Part shown: positions 11,099 to 20,962 of the stretch, one piece after another
Numbering within the stretch: position 1 is the first letter of the stretch
Layout of the letters: each line of letters starts with the position of its first letter
Assembly (NCBI GenBank): GCA_037833965.1
Contig: AP031356.1
Location: 19,428,501 to 19,492,500 of the forward strand
DNA: 64,000 nucleotides
From: Marchantia polymorpha subsp. ruderalis
Taxonomy: Eukaryota > Streptophyta > Marchantiopsida > Marchantiales > Marchantiaceae
Direction of reading: 5' to 3'
Notes under the pieces: model-generated
The model's input: only the letters and a program-made list of their open reading frames with translations
What the model was told of the DNA's origin: nothing
Database searches by the model: none
Translations under genes and position numbers: made by a program

Positions 11099-13927
11099 TT
11101 CGTCTTCCGGCTGAATAGCTTCCGGCTCTTCTTCTTCTCCCACCGAACAGCAGGCAACGAATCCCACGAAATAATCGGATTCGGTACCACTGGAATCCGA
11201 TCGCGCGGTCGACTCACTGTCCTCGCCCGATGTGTAACCTGCACTTGTCGATGGGGTCTCTCCTTCGTGCCTGACCCTATTCCAGGGCACCGTAATGGTT
11301 TTGGTCGGTTCCGAAGGATGGGGAAACTTAAGGCGATGCCTTCGCCAATCACATCTGACTTGTGCGCCATATAGCCATGGTCGCCCGAGCAGAACGTCAT
11401 AGCCCTGCTTCATCATCGGTTGAAGGATGATATACGTCAACCGAAAGTCCGCACCCCCGATGATTGTCTTGACATTGCGCAGCGTACCTGCAGGCATTCT
11501 CCGCGTCTGATCCGCTAATCTCAACACACGCTTCGAGGGTTCGTATTGACTGAACCCCAAGGCTCTCGCTGTATCCTCCGTCATTATGTTGACTCCTGAT
11601 CCAGAGTCGATTGGCACTCTGCGTACACAACACCCTGCTATTTCCACATCGATCTCGGGTGGCCCTTGGTCTTCGCTCTCCACTTGATATACTTGAGAGG
11701 ATGTGGATGCGCGCGGCTTCCGCGGATGCCGTAGCGAAAGCATCAACATTCTCCGATACGTCTTATTGTCCTCCAAGAGCTGCTTGAACGTGATGTTCAC
11801 TTTTCGACTCCCGAGATCTTCGACCAAGTCATAGTGGGCGCGTTGGGTCGCCGGGGTCGGCGACGCTCTGCGAGGTTCCACGGTGGCTGCCAACTTCGCC
11901 CCAAGGGAGGATGTCAAGTCTGGCCGCGGTGGCTCCTTTTGAGTGCGGATCGCTTCCTTCAACAGGTTGGCTACCTCGTTGCGGATATCCGGAGCATAGT
12001 CCCGTTTCAGTAGGCGCACTGGCTCGTCCTCGACTGCTGTCTGGGGGCGCACTGCTGGTGCCTCTCGCGTAGCCGAAGACTTCCGAGCAGGTCGCAAGTC
12101 GGACTTGCTGGATGTCTTCTCCTTTCCTTTTCCCGTCCGGTCGTCGGTTCTCCGTTCGTGCTTGCGAGTGTCACGCTCTTGCTCCTTCGATTTCTTGGAA
12201 CTACGAGTTTCGACCCGTGCGCACATAACCTCTTCAGCCGGCCATTCTTCGTCTTCGCCATCCCCGTCTGAACCTACTTCGACCTGGTTAACTTGGACGT
12301 CCTCCTTGGCAGGAGTGTTCACAAATCGTACCGCTGGCCGAGGGACTGGCGGCTGATCACACTCTGGCGCAGTATGCCCGATCTTCTTGCAATTACTACA
12401 TGTCGGAGCATAATCGTTTCGCCTCTTTGGATGGGGACACTGCGGTGAGAAGTGCCCAACTTCCCCGCAATTATAACAAGCTCGCGGTGGCGGTGGGTCA
12501 AACGTCCCTGGAGGTGCTCTCCGCCTCACGGGTACTGTAGTGGCCCGATCCACCGGAATATATCGTGGGACTTGCATTGCTGAAACTGCAGGAGGGGTAG
12601 GAACCGACTGGACGGCGTAGGCTGTCTCTTCGCTAGCCTCTCCATAGTACTGAGGGTGCTCTCCATAGTACGGTTGTGCCCACTCTACTGCGTTGACTGG
12701 ATATGACGGACGGGTGGTAAGGCACTCGGTGTTTGCATGTCCCACCGCCCCGCACGTAGTACACCATAAGTTCGCTCGCACTCTCCCGGGTGATTTTCGG
12801 CGATCATGCCCGCCTACCACTTGAACCTTGAGATCGGCGAAGTCCTTCACAAGGGTCTCCATCTTCGAAGCTATATCTCCCGGCGCTCTGTCCGTAGTCA
12901 CTCGTCGGATGCCCTTTTTCTTCGCTGACCCATGCTTCTTCCTCTTCTTCTCCTCCTCCGACGATGAGGTTTCCTCTTCTTCGGATGAGGAACGGTTCTC
13001 GTCCGAAGACGATTCCTCCGATGACGGAGTTGTACCTCTGCGTCGTCTTCGCCCTCCCTTCGGTTTTCGCTCCTTCGACTCCCGTCTCTCTCTCCCTCTT
13101 CGGTTGAGAGTGGAAGTTTCGAAGGCTTCTGCCGATGCAATCACATCCTCAATAGTGTCGCACTTGCTGCGTCGGCAAAAAGTCTCCATCTCCCGAGTTA
13201 AACCGGTCACGTACCAATCCACAGCTTGTTGTACCGAGAAAGGGGACCCTGGTCCTGTTTTCGGTATTCTGTCAAGGAGGTCCAGAAATCTCTCAGTGTA
13301 GTCACGCAGACTCTCCTTCTTCTCTCGCTGCAAATTACGTAACTTTGTCAAAACCCGGCTGTCGTAGCCGAGCTCGCGAAAGCGGCGAAGGAACTTCTCC
13401 TTCAGCTGGGCCCATGTTGTCAACCCCGTCGGATCGATGCTCTCGTGATTGTACCAACTCCTCGCTTTCTTCCGCAGAAGGCTTGGAAAGATCCTTAGTC
13501 GGTCGTCGTCTGCGATCTCGCGATTGGCAATAGACACCGATTCAAACAACTTGATGTATGAATCTGCATCGTCGTCATCCCCACTCCCTTTGTACTTCGG
13601 GTAGGAATGTTTAGTAATCGGCTGAGGTAGCCGCACATTGGCTTGTCCGTCCGCCATCGGTGTGTCTGTCGACGATTCTCGGGCGGTCGGTTCTACTTCA
13701 CTAGGCGGGTCCGTGCAAGGAATATCTAGTAGAACTGTAAGCACCAAGTTTGGTTCCGAGTCGCCGGGGGTAGGTTCCCCAAGGATGTCGGCCGAACTAG
13801 GCTTAGGTACTCTTTTTGGTGTTTTCTTATTTTGACGCCGTGTCTCTTCCACGGCCTTCTCTGAATCTCGTCGGAACTTGCGGACAGCTCTAGCACTTAG
13901 GTTGCTCCCGCCAGCCCCAGTCGACAT
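11096..13927 (-). CDS. Gag-protease polyprotein, 943 aa
   Basis: Intact ORF. In order: a basic N-terminus (from MSTGAGGSNLSARAV), a retrotransposon Gag domain around residues 110-260 (with WAQLKEKFLRRF), a Ser/Glu-rich then Lys-rich stretch around 290-340, three CX2CX4HX4C zinc knuckles at about 389-402, 484-497 and 510-523, a charged linker, and an aspartic protease with active site DSGSGVN near residue 774. Most Ty3/gypsy elements place protease at the start of Pol; here it lies before the stop, so protease is made with every Gag. Gag forms the particle and binds RNA; protease cleaves the polyprotein. Nearly identical to 25194-28025. A 13-codon upstream ORF overlaps the start in another frame. 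Confidence 0.95.
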   Translation of the reverse strand: MSTGAGGSNLSARAVRKFRRDSEKAVEETRRQNKKTPKRVPKPSSADILGEPTPGDSEPNLVLTVLLDIPCTDPPSEVEPTARESSTDTPMADGQANVRLPQPITKHSYPKYKGSGDDDDADSYIKLFESVSIANREIADDDRLRIFPSLLRKKARSWYNHESIDPTGLTTWAQLKEKFLRRFRELGYDSRVLTKLRNLQREKKESLRDYTERFLDLLDRIPKTGPGSPFSVQQAVDWYVTGLTREMETFCRRSKCDTIEDVIASAEAFETSTLNRRGRERRESKERKPKGGRRRRRGTTPSSEESSSDENRSSSEEEETSSSEEEKKRKKHGSAKKKGIRRVTTDRAPGDIASKMETLVKDFADLKVQVVGGHDRRKSPGRVRANLWCTTCGAVGHANTECLTTRPSYPVNAVEWAQPYYGEHPQYYGEASEETAYAVQSVPTPPAVSAMQVPRYIPVDRATTVPVRRRAPPGTFDPPPPRACYNCGEVGHFSPQCPHPKRRNDYAPTCSNCKKIGHTAPECDQPPVPRPAVRFVNTPAKEDVQVNQVEVGSDGDGEDEEWPAEEVMCARVETRSSKKSKEQERDTRKHERRTDDRTGKGKEKTSSKSDLRPARKSSATREAPAVRPQTAVEDEPVRLLKRDYAPDIRNEVANLLKEAIRTQKEPPRPDLTSSLGAKLAATVEPRRASPTPATQRAHYDLVEDLGSRKVNITFKQLLEDNKTYRRMLMLSLRHPRKPRASTSSQVYQVESEDQGPPEIDVEIAGCCVRRVPIDSGSGVNIMTEDTARALGFSQYEPSKRVLRLADQTRRMPAGTLRNVKTIIGGADFRLTYIILQPMMKQGYDVLLGRPWLYGAQVRCDWRRHRLKFPHPSEPTKTITVPWNRVRHEGETPSTSAGYTSGEDSESTARSDSSGTESDYFVGFVACCSVGEEEEPEAIQPEDE

Positions 13928-13973
13928 TCACCGAGCATGGCTGCTCGTAAAAACCCCGGTGTTGACGCAACTG

Positions 13974-13991
13974 TCCCCGGCAGCGGCGCCA
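13974..13991 (-). other. Primer binding site, tRNA-Asp type
   Basis: Complement reads TGGCGCCGCTGCCGGGGA. From memory this matches the 3' end of plant tRNA-Asp at 17 of 18 positions, with C instead of T at position 9. It lies 22 nt from the LTR end (14014) instead of the usual few bases. Confidence 0.85.
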
Positions 13992-14977
13992 AAAAGAAGT
14001 TGTCGGCTTCTTATGTAATAACCCACTAAAGGCTAAAACTGCAATATAGTGGTAGAAAGGTCGAACCCACAGGGACAGAGGAACACACAGGGTACAAAGT
14101 GTCACGTTTTAACAGACTATTGAGGAGTTTGAATTCTCAGGCAACTGTCACTCCCAGAAATACTGCAAGTGTCCACTCGGAGCGCACTCGGAGGTCGCAC
14201 AGTGCAGCGTAACACACACACCCACACACACCTGAAACTACAGAAATAAAACCCAGAGATCCGTTAGGACCTCTACTTCAAGATTTCAGGGGGAAAGTCT
14301 CTCGCGAGCACACTCGGCAAAGCTGCGGGCAGTGACTTCCAACTCCGGCTTTTACAACACTTCCACTAGCTTGCTGCTAGTGTAGGAAACCCGGTTTGGA
14401 CTGCCTACTTCGGATCGAAGTCACTCCTACGCGGTGAACAACACTCTCAACTCACAAAACGCGCAGAGAACACAGGTCCGCACTGAAGGACTCACTGTGA
14501 AACATTCCAGTAACACAACAACAGTCTATTGAAGAGTTTTAATTCTCAGGCACTTGTCATTCCCAGAAATACTACAGGGGTTACCCTCAAGGCACCTGCT
14601 GCAGCGTAACCTGAATTTACAACCAAGGCTTACACGAAGTAGCAAAACTTCACTTTGGCATTCAAGGGAAAAATCCCAAGGAGTACAATCAGAAAGAAAC
14701 ACTCGAAGGTGTAGGGGCGAAGCTGTTCAAGTATCTAACTAGTCACTGGCTCTGAGCATCGGCAGTCACCCGCAGGTGCAGATCCGAACTACTCAAGTCT
14801 CTAACCAATGTACTAGCTCTGAACATTCGGCCGAAGGCCTTCAGCTACAAAATGCGGAACGCTAAGTTGTAACTCCTCGTGCGTGGTGACAGAACTCAAG
14901 GACACAAACACGCAAAGGAAATGGATTCCTGATCTGCACTTCTGATGGGAAAGAACCCCAGGCAAAACGCCTGGAAC

Positions 14978-14986
14978 TATTTTATA
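14978..14986 (-). promoter_or_regulatory. TATA box of the gag-pol promoter
   Basis: Complement reads TATAAAATA, 36 bp downstream of the LTR-ORF stop and about 950 bp before the LTR end. It is the only clear TATA in the LTR, so U3 ends shortly after it. In the old LTR the same position reads TACAAAGTA (about 36792-36800), a weakened box. Confidence 0.7.
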
Positions 14987-15022
14987 CCTTCTAAGTCCTA
15001 CCTAACACTACACTGCACTACG

Positions 15023-18000
15023 CTATACGCCTGCACGGAACCACGCTACACTACACTCCGCGGAACCTGTACTACGTCTCCTGCGCGGCCGACTGCCGCG
15101 CACTAACTCCCTACCCTGCCACTCTTCCGCTCGACTGCGCAGTCCCAACCACTGCAACGCCGCGGACACCTCCTCTTCGAGGGCGGACATGGTATCCTGT
15201 GCCTTCGACAGAAAGGCTTCGAGCTTCTTTGCTACCTTCCGCCGACTCCTACTGTCGCCTGACAACAACCCGGCTGCGCGCAATTCAAACTCACGCAGTG
15301 TGAGTTTCTCCTGCGCCTTCACTTCCCAGTGGGCGTAGCCCTTGAGACAGTGGGCGACTCGCCTCGCCGTCTCCACCTTCGTGCGATCCGCCTCCTTCCT
15401 GCGATCCTCTTCAATCATCACTAATTGCGATTCGGCTTCAGCACGTTGCGCTCTCAATTCGCCACACTCTGACTGCAACCTGCGGATTAATTCTTCATCC
15501 GCCTGCCGTGCGAGCTGACATTGTTCCAACAACCGCGTCTGTCGCACGAGCTCCTCTGACAAAATCCGATTCTGGGCCTGCTCAGAGTTGAGTGCTTCCT
15601 TGACCTTCACCTGCTCCTTGGTGAGCTCGCCCAGTTTCTCATCCTTCATCTTCTCGGTGTGCTTGTAGAATTTCTGATTAAGCTTGTACTGACCCCACAA
15701 GCACGCATGCTTCTCCTTCAAGTCCCTCAACTCCTGGTCCACTCTAGCTAATAGCTTGCTGGTGTGGACTTTAGTGCGAGTCCGCCTGCGCACTAACTCG
15801 ATGTAAGATCCCGGCTGGAGTGGGTCGGCGTATTTATCGACCTTGCGATCCAAGTACCGCAGCAACGGAATCACCTGCTCAGAGAGCGCCGCCGCCGGCG
15901 CTCCAACAATTTCCTCCTCCTCCTCCTCGGTGTCTTCTGCTCCTGACATTTCTTCCGTGGAGCCTCCGTCGTCATCATCCGAGTGGAGAATTTCAGTCGC
16001 CATTGATTGCGTCGGCGACTGCCCCGAGTGGGGCTGCACGTCGTCGACGTGTGCTGCCTGCGAAGGCACGGCTGCAGCCTCGCTGCTCGTCGCCAAAATG
16101 TCTAAGGCGGAAGGCGAATGTACCCGAGCGGCATCCCCGTCGCTCGCTGGTTGATTGCCTACCGCGTTCTCTCTGTCGCCGTCGTCCGCCGCCGAAGGCG
16201 GTCGAGCGGAGGGTGGCTGCGCGGGGTTTGATTGCGCATCGCGCATCGAGGTTTCATCCCGCGGACAGTCACTCCGCTCCTCCGTCTGCTGCTCCCTTGA
16301 TCGGTCCGTGGGGACTGTGCCCGGCCCGTGCGCAGGCGCGTTTGCCGGCGCCTTGTCCGCCGCAGGCGTAGCGCCGCGGACATCTATCGCCGAAGGCGAC
16401 ATGGCCGGGGGCCGCACGCCCGATGTTCCTTGGCCTATAGGCCCTACCGCCGAAGGCGCATCTATCGGCGGACTTCCCGCCGATGGTGCGGCCTCCGCAC
16501 GCTCTCTGCTCGTATCTCCTCGGCTCGAAGGCCCTGGCGCCGAAGGCGCAAATTGCGGCGCGTGGTGCGCCGGAGGGTCTGGCCCCGAGGGCCGGTGTCT
16601 CGTAGGCGGTTCTTCCGCCGGCTCCTTCCCCTTCCTACGTTGGAACGGGGGTGATTCTTGCCTGTGCACAGGCGGCACGTGTGGAGGTGTCCTGTGCACA
16701 GGCGAGCGCCTGTGCACAGGCGGACTGCTTTTTCCCACGCGTAAGCGTAGATCCACGTCCACTTGTGTTCGCCGGTCCGCGGAGGCTCGTCCGTCCGCGG
16801 AGGTTTGCCTGTGCGCGAACGGAACATCTGTCCGCATCGCACGTGGTAACTCCGGAGGCCCTTGGCCCGTAGGCGGCCTCTCTCCCGACGAGGTTGCAGC
16901 GTGGCCTGTTGCTCCTGCGGTGGTCCGCGCTTCCTCTCGCCTCTCTGGCGACGCACTTCCTATCTCCGTCGCAATTGTCGCCGTGTCTGCACTGTCAGCT
17001 GGCAACACCAGTCTGCGTGCCTTCTGCTTCGGCCGGCTGTATGGCTCGCACAGCGGCCGCGGTCGAATGGGAGCAGAGGGTTCTTGATGCTGCTCCTCTT
17101 CAGACTCTTCCCTCCATCGCCGCTTCCGCGGCACTCGCGCTGCAGGGGTGTGTCTCCCTTCGTCCCTCCGTCGTGATGGGGTAGAAGTCGGTGACTCCTC
17201 TGCATCAGTATCGACCTCGTTCTCCCGCACATACTTCCCGGGATGGTCGATGGACAATGGCAGAAAATGTTCAAGCTCCGCCGCTGTCAAACAATTCCGC
17301 TGTCGATAAAAATTGATGAGGAAGGGAGAAAGATGGTTTAGAGTTCCCCCCTTCTCCTCAAACGCGTGCTGTCGCATCACCCTGTGCAGGATGCTCGCCC
17401 AGTGAATTGGAGTTCCCTCGATGACGCACTCCACAAAAGAGACCTGCCACAATGTGATGTAGCAGGCGCGATGCGGCTGCAGTAATTGCATCAGCGCCGC
17501 GGACAAAGTATGGCGAAATCGATCCTTGTAATCACGGGTCCTGTACCCATTCTTGGTAGACCTCCCGGTCTTGAACAGCTCCACAAATTGCGCCTCTTCT
17601 TGCTTGGTCACCTTGATGCTCTCACTGTCGAAAAGGAGATGCCCTGGCATGCCAGCACATCTTCCCAACGCCTGCGCCCAATCTTGGACTGTCCACCGAT
17701 CAACATGCGGACGCAATCCGCGCGAGGGTGGTCCCTGTGGCTCTAGCCACTCGCGCACCATATTCGCACAGATGTAATTCCATCCCCATAGCAAGAAATC
17801 GAGCTTTCTTGCTATTAAGCGCTCCTCGAAAGCGCGCAGCCCGTTCTGCGGTAGGCGAAGTGGCACCATCCGCAATCTGCTCGGTCTCGTCATTGCGTTC
17901 CTGGGGTTCGCTCGCCCGCTCATTCTACTTCCGCACTGCCCGTGCTTCTTTCTCTCTCGGCAAACTCTAATCGCCCTCAATTCCAAATCACGCGCACTCA

Positions 18001-18145
18001 CTTCTCCCTCAATCAACAAGAATTCTCCTGTGCAACGACGTCGAGAATGTTCCGCAGCCAGCAGATGGATGCGCGCAGCGCGCACAAGAGATTGGAATCG
18101 CGAATTCAAGAATGGGACGTTCTCCGCCGCCCGGTCGAACGTCAT
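15023..18145 (-). CDS. LTR-encoded protein of unknown family, 1040 aa (intact copy)
   Basis: The only uninterrupted copy of the ORF carried inside the U3 of this family's LTR. Residues about 1-300 form a domain I do not recognise, with motifs LLWGWNYIC (~117), DRWTVQDW (~149), YITLWQVSFVE (~228) and LINFYRQRNCLTAAE (~276). An NLS-like RVPRKRRWREESEEE lies near 336. Then come a proline-rich middle containing VHRR/SPVHR units encoded by GC palindromes, an acidic EDTEEEEEE patch near 730, and a long coiled coil (about 790-1000) with Leu/Glu/Gln heptads, ending in an Arg-rich tail. There is no signal peptide or membrane segment, so an envelope glycoprotein is unlikely; nuclear localisation is a guess from the basic motif. 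Because U3 is also present 3' of pol in genomic RNA, the ORF sits where env-like genes sit. Its own promoter was not found. Confidence 0.8.
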   Translation of the reverse strand: MTFDRAAENVPFLNSRFQSLVRAARIHLLAAEHSRRRCTGEFLLIEGEVSARDLELRAIRVCRERKKHGQCGSRMSGRANPRNAMTRPSRLRMVPLRLPQNGLRAFEERLIARKLDFLLWGWNYICANMVREWLEPQGPPSRGLRPHVDRWTVQDWAQALGRCAGMPGHLLFDSESIKVTKQEEAQFVELFKTGRSTKNGYRTRDYKDRFRHTLSAALMQLLQPHRACYITLWQVSFVECVIEGTPIHWASILHRVMRQHAFEEKGGTLNHLSPFLINFYRQRNCLTAAELEHFLPLSIDHPGKYVRENEVDTDAEESPTSTPSRRRDEGRHTPAARVPRKRRWREESEEEQHQEPSAPIRPRPLCEPYSRPKQKARRLVLPADSADTATIATEIGSASPERREEARTTAGATGHAATSSGERPPTGQGPPELPRAMRTDVPFAHRQTSADGRASADRRTQVDVDLRLRVGKSSPPVHRRSPVHRTPPHVPPVHRQESPPFQRRKGKEPAEEPPTRHRPSGPDPPAHHAPQFAPSAPGPSSRGDTSRERAEAAPSAGSPPIDAPSAVGPIGQGTSGVRPPAMSPSAIDVRGATPAADKAPANAPAHGPGTVPTDRSREQQTEERSDCPRDETSMRDAQSNPAQPPSARPPSAADDGDRENAVGNQPASDGDAARVHSPSALDILATSSEAAAVPSQAAHVDDVQPHSGQSPTQSMATEILHSDDDDGGSTEEMSGAEDTEEEEEEIVGAPAAALSEQVIPLLRYLDRKVDKYADPLQPGSYIELVRRRTRTKVHTSKLLARVDQELRDLKEKHACLWGQYKLNQKFYKHTEKMKDEKLGELTKEQVKVKEALNSEQAQNRILSEELVRQTRLLEQCQLARQADEELIRRLQSECGELRAQRAEAESQLVMIEEDRRKEADRTKVETARRVAHCLKGYAHWEVKAQEKLTLREFELRAAGLLSGDSRSRRKVAKKLEAFLSKAQDTMSALEEEVSAALQWLGLRSRAEEWQGRELVRGSRPRRRRSTGSAECSVAWFRAGV

Positions 18146-19373
18146 GGTCGGCTCTTGGTCGTGAAGAACGTCCCACTTGATGGCCGCGCCGGCTGTACGC
18201 TGGAACGGTCTTCGCTCTCACGCGCGGCTTCACGCTCCGCCGTCGTCGATTAAACTATCACGCTCGAATTGGCGGATTTGAACTCCGCGAGCGTGTCACC
18301 CTGCGGACATGGGGGCGTAGCGCCGAAGGCGAGTTTTCCGCCTTGCGCGGTACACTTGTTCGTACCGCCCCTCGGCCAATCTCCTTCTGCCTTGACGCGT
18401 GTGTCCGCATGTCGGACAAAAATTCAACTCCTGCCTGTGCGCAGGCAGGAGCCTCGGCGGATTCTTCGCCGGCGCGTAACTTGAACATCCTCCTGTGCAC
18501 AGGCGTATTCCGTCCGCGGCGCTGCGCTGGCGCGGAAGGCGTTGACCGTGGTCAGCCGTCTCCGTCCAGTCTGTCCGTTCCTTGTCTCTCCGTCGGCGCT
18601 TCCGTCGCCGCAACTCCGTCCGTCCAAGAGCGCATCCACCCGTGCCGTCCGCATGGTCCGTACCGATTGGATTACTCTGGCGGCTCTTCCGACGTACGCG
18701 GCGCTGCGCTGGCGCGGAAGGCGCCGTACACTTTCTACCTCACAAGGCGCATTTCTAGGGCCCAAGGCGGATTTCCCGCCGACGCCGAAGTGCCTGTGCA
18801 CAGGCGCACGCCTGTGCGTAGGCGGACTTCGCGCCTTCCCTAACCCTACTTCGCCTGTGCACAGGCGAACGCCTTCGTCCGCGCATAGGACAAAACTTGA
18901 TTCCTCCTTCCGCGTAGGCGGAATTCGCGCCGGTGGCGAACTCCTTCCGCCGTAGGCGACCGCCTCCGTTTCTTCCAGTAGCGATAACTCCCTAAGTCCT
19001 CGTCCGTTCCAAGCGTTCTTGGGCTCGTTGGAATCAGCGCGTCGAGCTCTTTCCAACGGGACCCTAACTTGGTCAAGGCGCCCAAGGGTTGACCTAATTA
19101 CGGGGGTTTCCCTACAGCCGCGGACGCAACCTCCGAAGGCGGGTTTTGCGCCTTGCGCCGTAGAGATCCTAACTACAGAGCTCGCAGGGAGGATGGTGCC
19201 TGTCCTTACTGCGGCACCCCAAATCCCAGATTCTACAAGATCCCTCGAGAATCCCCGCGATCTTCCGGATTCACTCTGTTTTGATGTACCGAAGGCTATT
19301 TACAATGCTGCCAGGGTACAGTTTTCCAAAAATGTTTTAATTTCCTCAAAATTGCCAAAAGTGGGGTACCACA

Positions 19374-19378
19374 AGAGG
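19374..19378. repeat. Target site duplication AGAGG, right copy
   Basis: Directly follows TACCACA of the - element and matches 2838-2842. Confidence 0.95.
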
Positions 19379-19716
19379 ACACGGTCGACGAGCGGCAGGC
19401 GGATGGTGGGGATGTAGCACGGCCACATTCACCCACCGCCTTGGACATTTTAGCGGGGAGCAGCGAAGCTACAAGAGTGCCATCGGCGGCAGCACCCGTA
19501 GACCACTCGCAGCCCCACTCAGGTCAGTCGCCAACGCAATCAATGGCGACCGAAATCCTTCCCTCGGATGATGACAAAGGAGGCTCCACAGAAGCAATAT
19601 CGGGATTGGGAGACACCGAGGAGGAGGAGGAGGAAATTGTTGGAGCGCCGGCGGCGGCGCTCTCTGAGCAGGTAATACCTCTGCTGAGGTACTTGGATCG
19701 CAAATTTGATAAATAC
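19379..19716 (+). mobile_element. Old LTR, middle segment between the two young elements
   Basis: Continues the old LTR from 2842 and aligns with about 22950-23290 of the + element. It encodes the stretch of the LTR ORF around the acidic patch (19441 onward: SALDILA-like region, then DTEEEEEEIVGAP and the start of the YLDRK segment). It ends at AATAC (19712-19716), the target duplicated by the + element. This short piece is the centre of the large inverted repeat. Confidence 0.9.
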
Positions 19717-20962
19717 TGTGGTACCCCACTTTTGGCAATTTTGAGGAAATTAAAACATTTTTGAAAAACTGTACCCTGGCAGCATTGTAAATAGCCTTCG
19801 GTACATCAAAACAGAGTAAATCCGGAAGATCGCGGGAATTCTCGAGGGATCTTGTAGAATCTGGGATTTGGGGTGCCGCAGTAAGGACAGGCACCACCCT
19901 CCCTGCGAGCTCCGCAGTTAGGATCTCTACGGCGCACGGCGCAAAACCCGCCTTCGGAGGTTGCGTCCGCGGCTGTAGGGAAGCCCCCGTAATTAGGTCA
20001 ACCCTTGGGCGCCTTGACCAAGTTAGAGTCCCGTTGGAAAGAGCTCGACGCGCTGATTCTAACGAGCCCAAGAACGCTTGGAACGGACGAGGACTTAGGG
20101 AGTTATCGCTACTGGAAGAAACGGAGGCGGTCGCCTACGGCGGAAGGAGTTCGCCACCGGCGCGAATTCCGCCTACGCGGAAGGGGGATTCAAGTTTTGT
20201 CCTATGCGCGGATGAAGACGTTCGCCTGTGCACAGGCGAAGTAGGGTTAGGGAAGGCGCGAAGTCCGCCTACGCACAGGCGTACGCCTGTGCACAGGCAC
20301 TTCGGCGTCGGCGAAAAATCCGCCTTGGGCCCTAGAAATGCGCCTTGTGAGGTAGAAAGTGTACGGCGCCTTCCGCGCCAGCGCAGCGCCGCGTACGTCG
20401 GAAGAGCCGCCAGAGTAATCCAATCGGTACGGACCATGCGGACGGCACGGGTGGATGCGCTCTTAGACGGACGGAGTTGCGGCGGCGGAAGCGCCGACGG
20501 AGAGACAAGGAACGGACAGACTGGACGGAGACGGCTGACCACGGTCAACGCCTTCCGCGCCAGCGCAGCGCCGCGGACGGAATTCGCCTGCGCACAGGCG
20601 AACGCCTGTGCACAGGAGGATGTTCAAGTTCCGCGCCGGCGGAGAATCCGCCGAGGCTCCTGCCTGCGCACAGGCAGGAGTTGAATTTTTGTCCGACATG
20701 TGGACACACGCGTCAAGGCAGAGGGGGATTGGCCGAGGGGTGGTACGAACAAGTGTACCGCGCAAGGCGGAAAACTCGCCTTCGGCGCTACGCCCCCATG
20801 TCCGCAGGGTGACACGCTCGCGGAGTTCAAATCCTCCAATTCGAGCGTGAGAGTTTAATCGACGACGGCGGAGCGTGAAGCCGCGCGTGAGAGCGGAGAC
20901 CGTTCCAGCGTACAGCCGGCGCGGCCATCAAGTGAGACGTTCTTCACGACCAAGAGCCGACC

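Larger units (their letters stand above)
2843..19373 (-). mobile_element. Full-length Ty3/gypsy element, - strand copy
   Basis: Complete retrotransposon of 16,531 bp in the order 5' LTR (14014-19373), PBS, gag-protease, readthrough UAG, RT-RNase H-integrase, polypurine tract, 3' LTR (2843-8217). Flanked by the 5-bp TSD AGAGG. No chromodomain is visible after the integrase, and the PBS resembles the tRNA-Asp type known from Athila/Tat-like plant lineages; lineage placement is inference. The two LTRs differ by a 15-bp palindrome unit and a fair number of substitutions, more than the LTRs of the + strand element, so this insertion looks older. One stop in pol (9404-9406) makes this copy non-autonomous. 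Confidence 0.96.
14014..19373 (-). repeat. 5' LTR of the - strand element (5360 bp)
   Basis: Same structure as 2843-8217, with the ORF intact. In element orientation: U3 of about 4.4 kb (roughly 1.2 kb noncoding and palindrome-rich, then the ORF), a TATA box at 14978-14986, then about 0.95 kb of R/U5 made of degenerate repeats. Ends at 19373 with TACCACA, followed by the TSD. Confidence 0.95.

Noticed and set aside
15023..18145. LTR ORF as an env-like glycoprotein
   Set aside because: Its place in the RNA fits, but no signal peptide, membrane helix or cysteine pattern is visible; it looks like a soluble, perhaps nuclear, protein.
20034..20684. 216-codon ORF in the noncoding part of U3 (also at 31221-31871; similar 210-codon ORFs in the - element)
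   Set aside because: Open mainly because of GC-rich palindromes; the old LTR copy has an early stop at the same place (about 74-76) and its frame is not kept, unlike the main LTR ORF.
20200..20700. CRISPR-like spaced short repeats
   Set aside because: Units are perfect palindromes at irregular spacing, in a eukaryotic retrotransposon LTR; there are no constant-length spacers.
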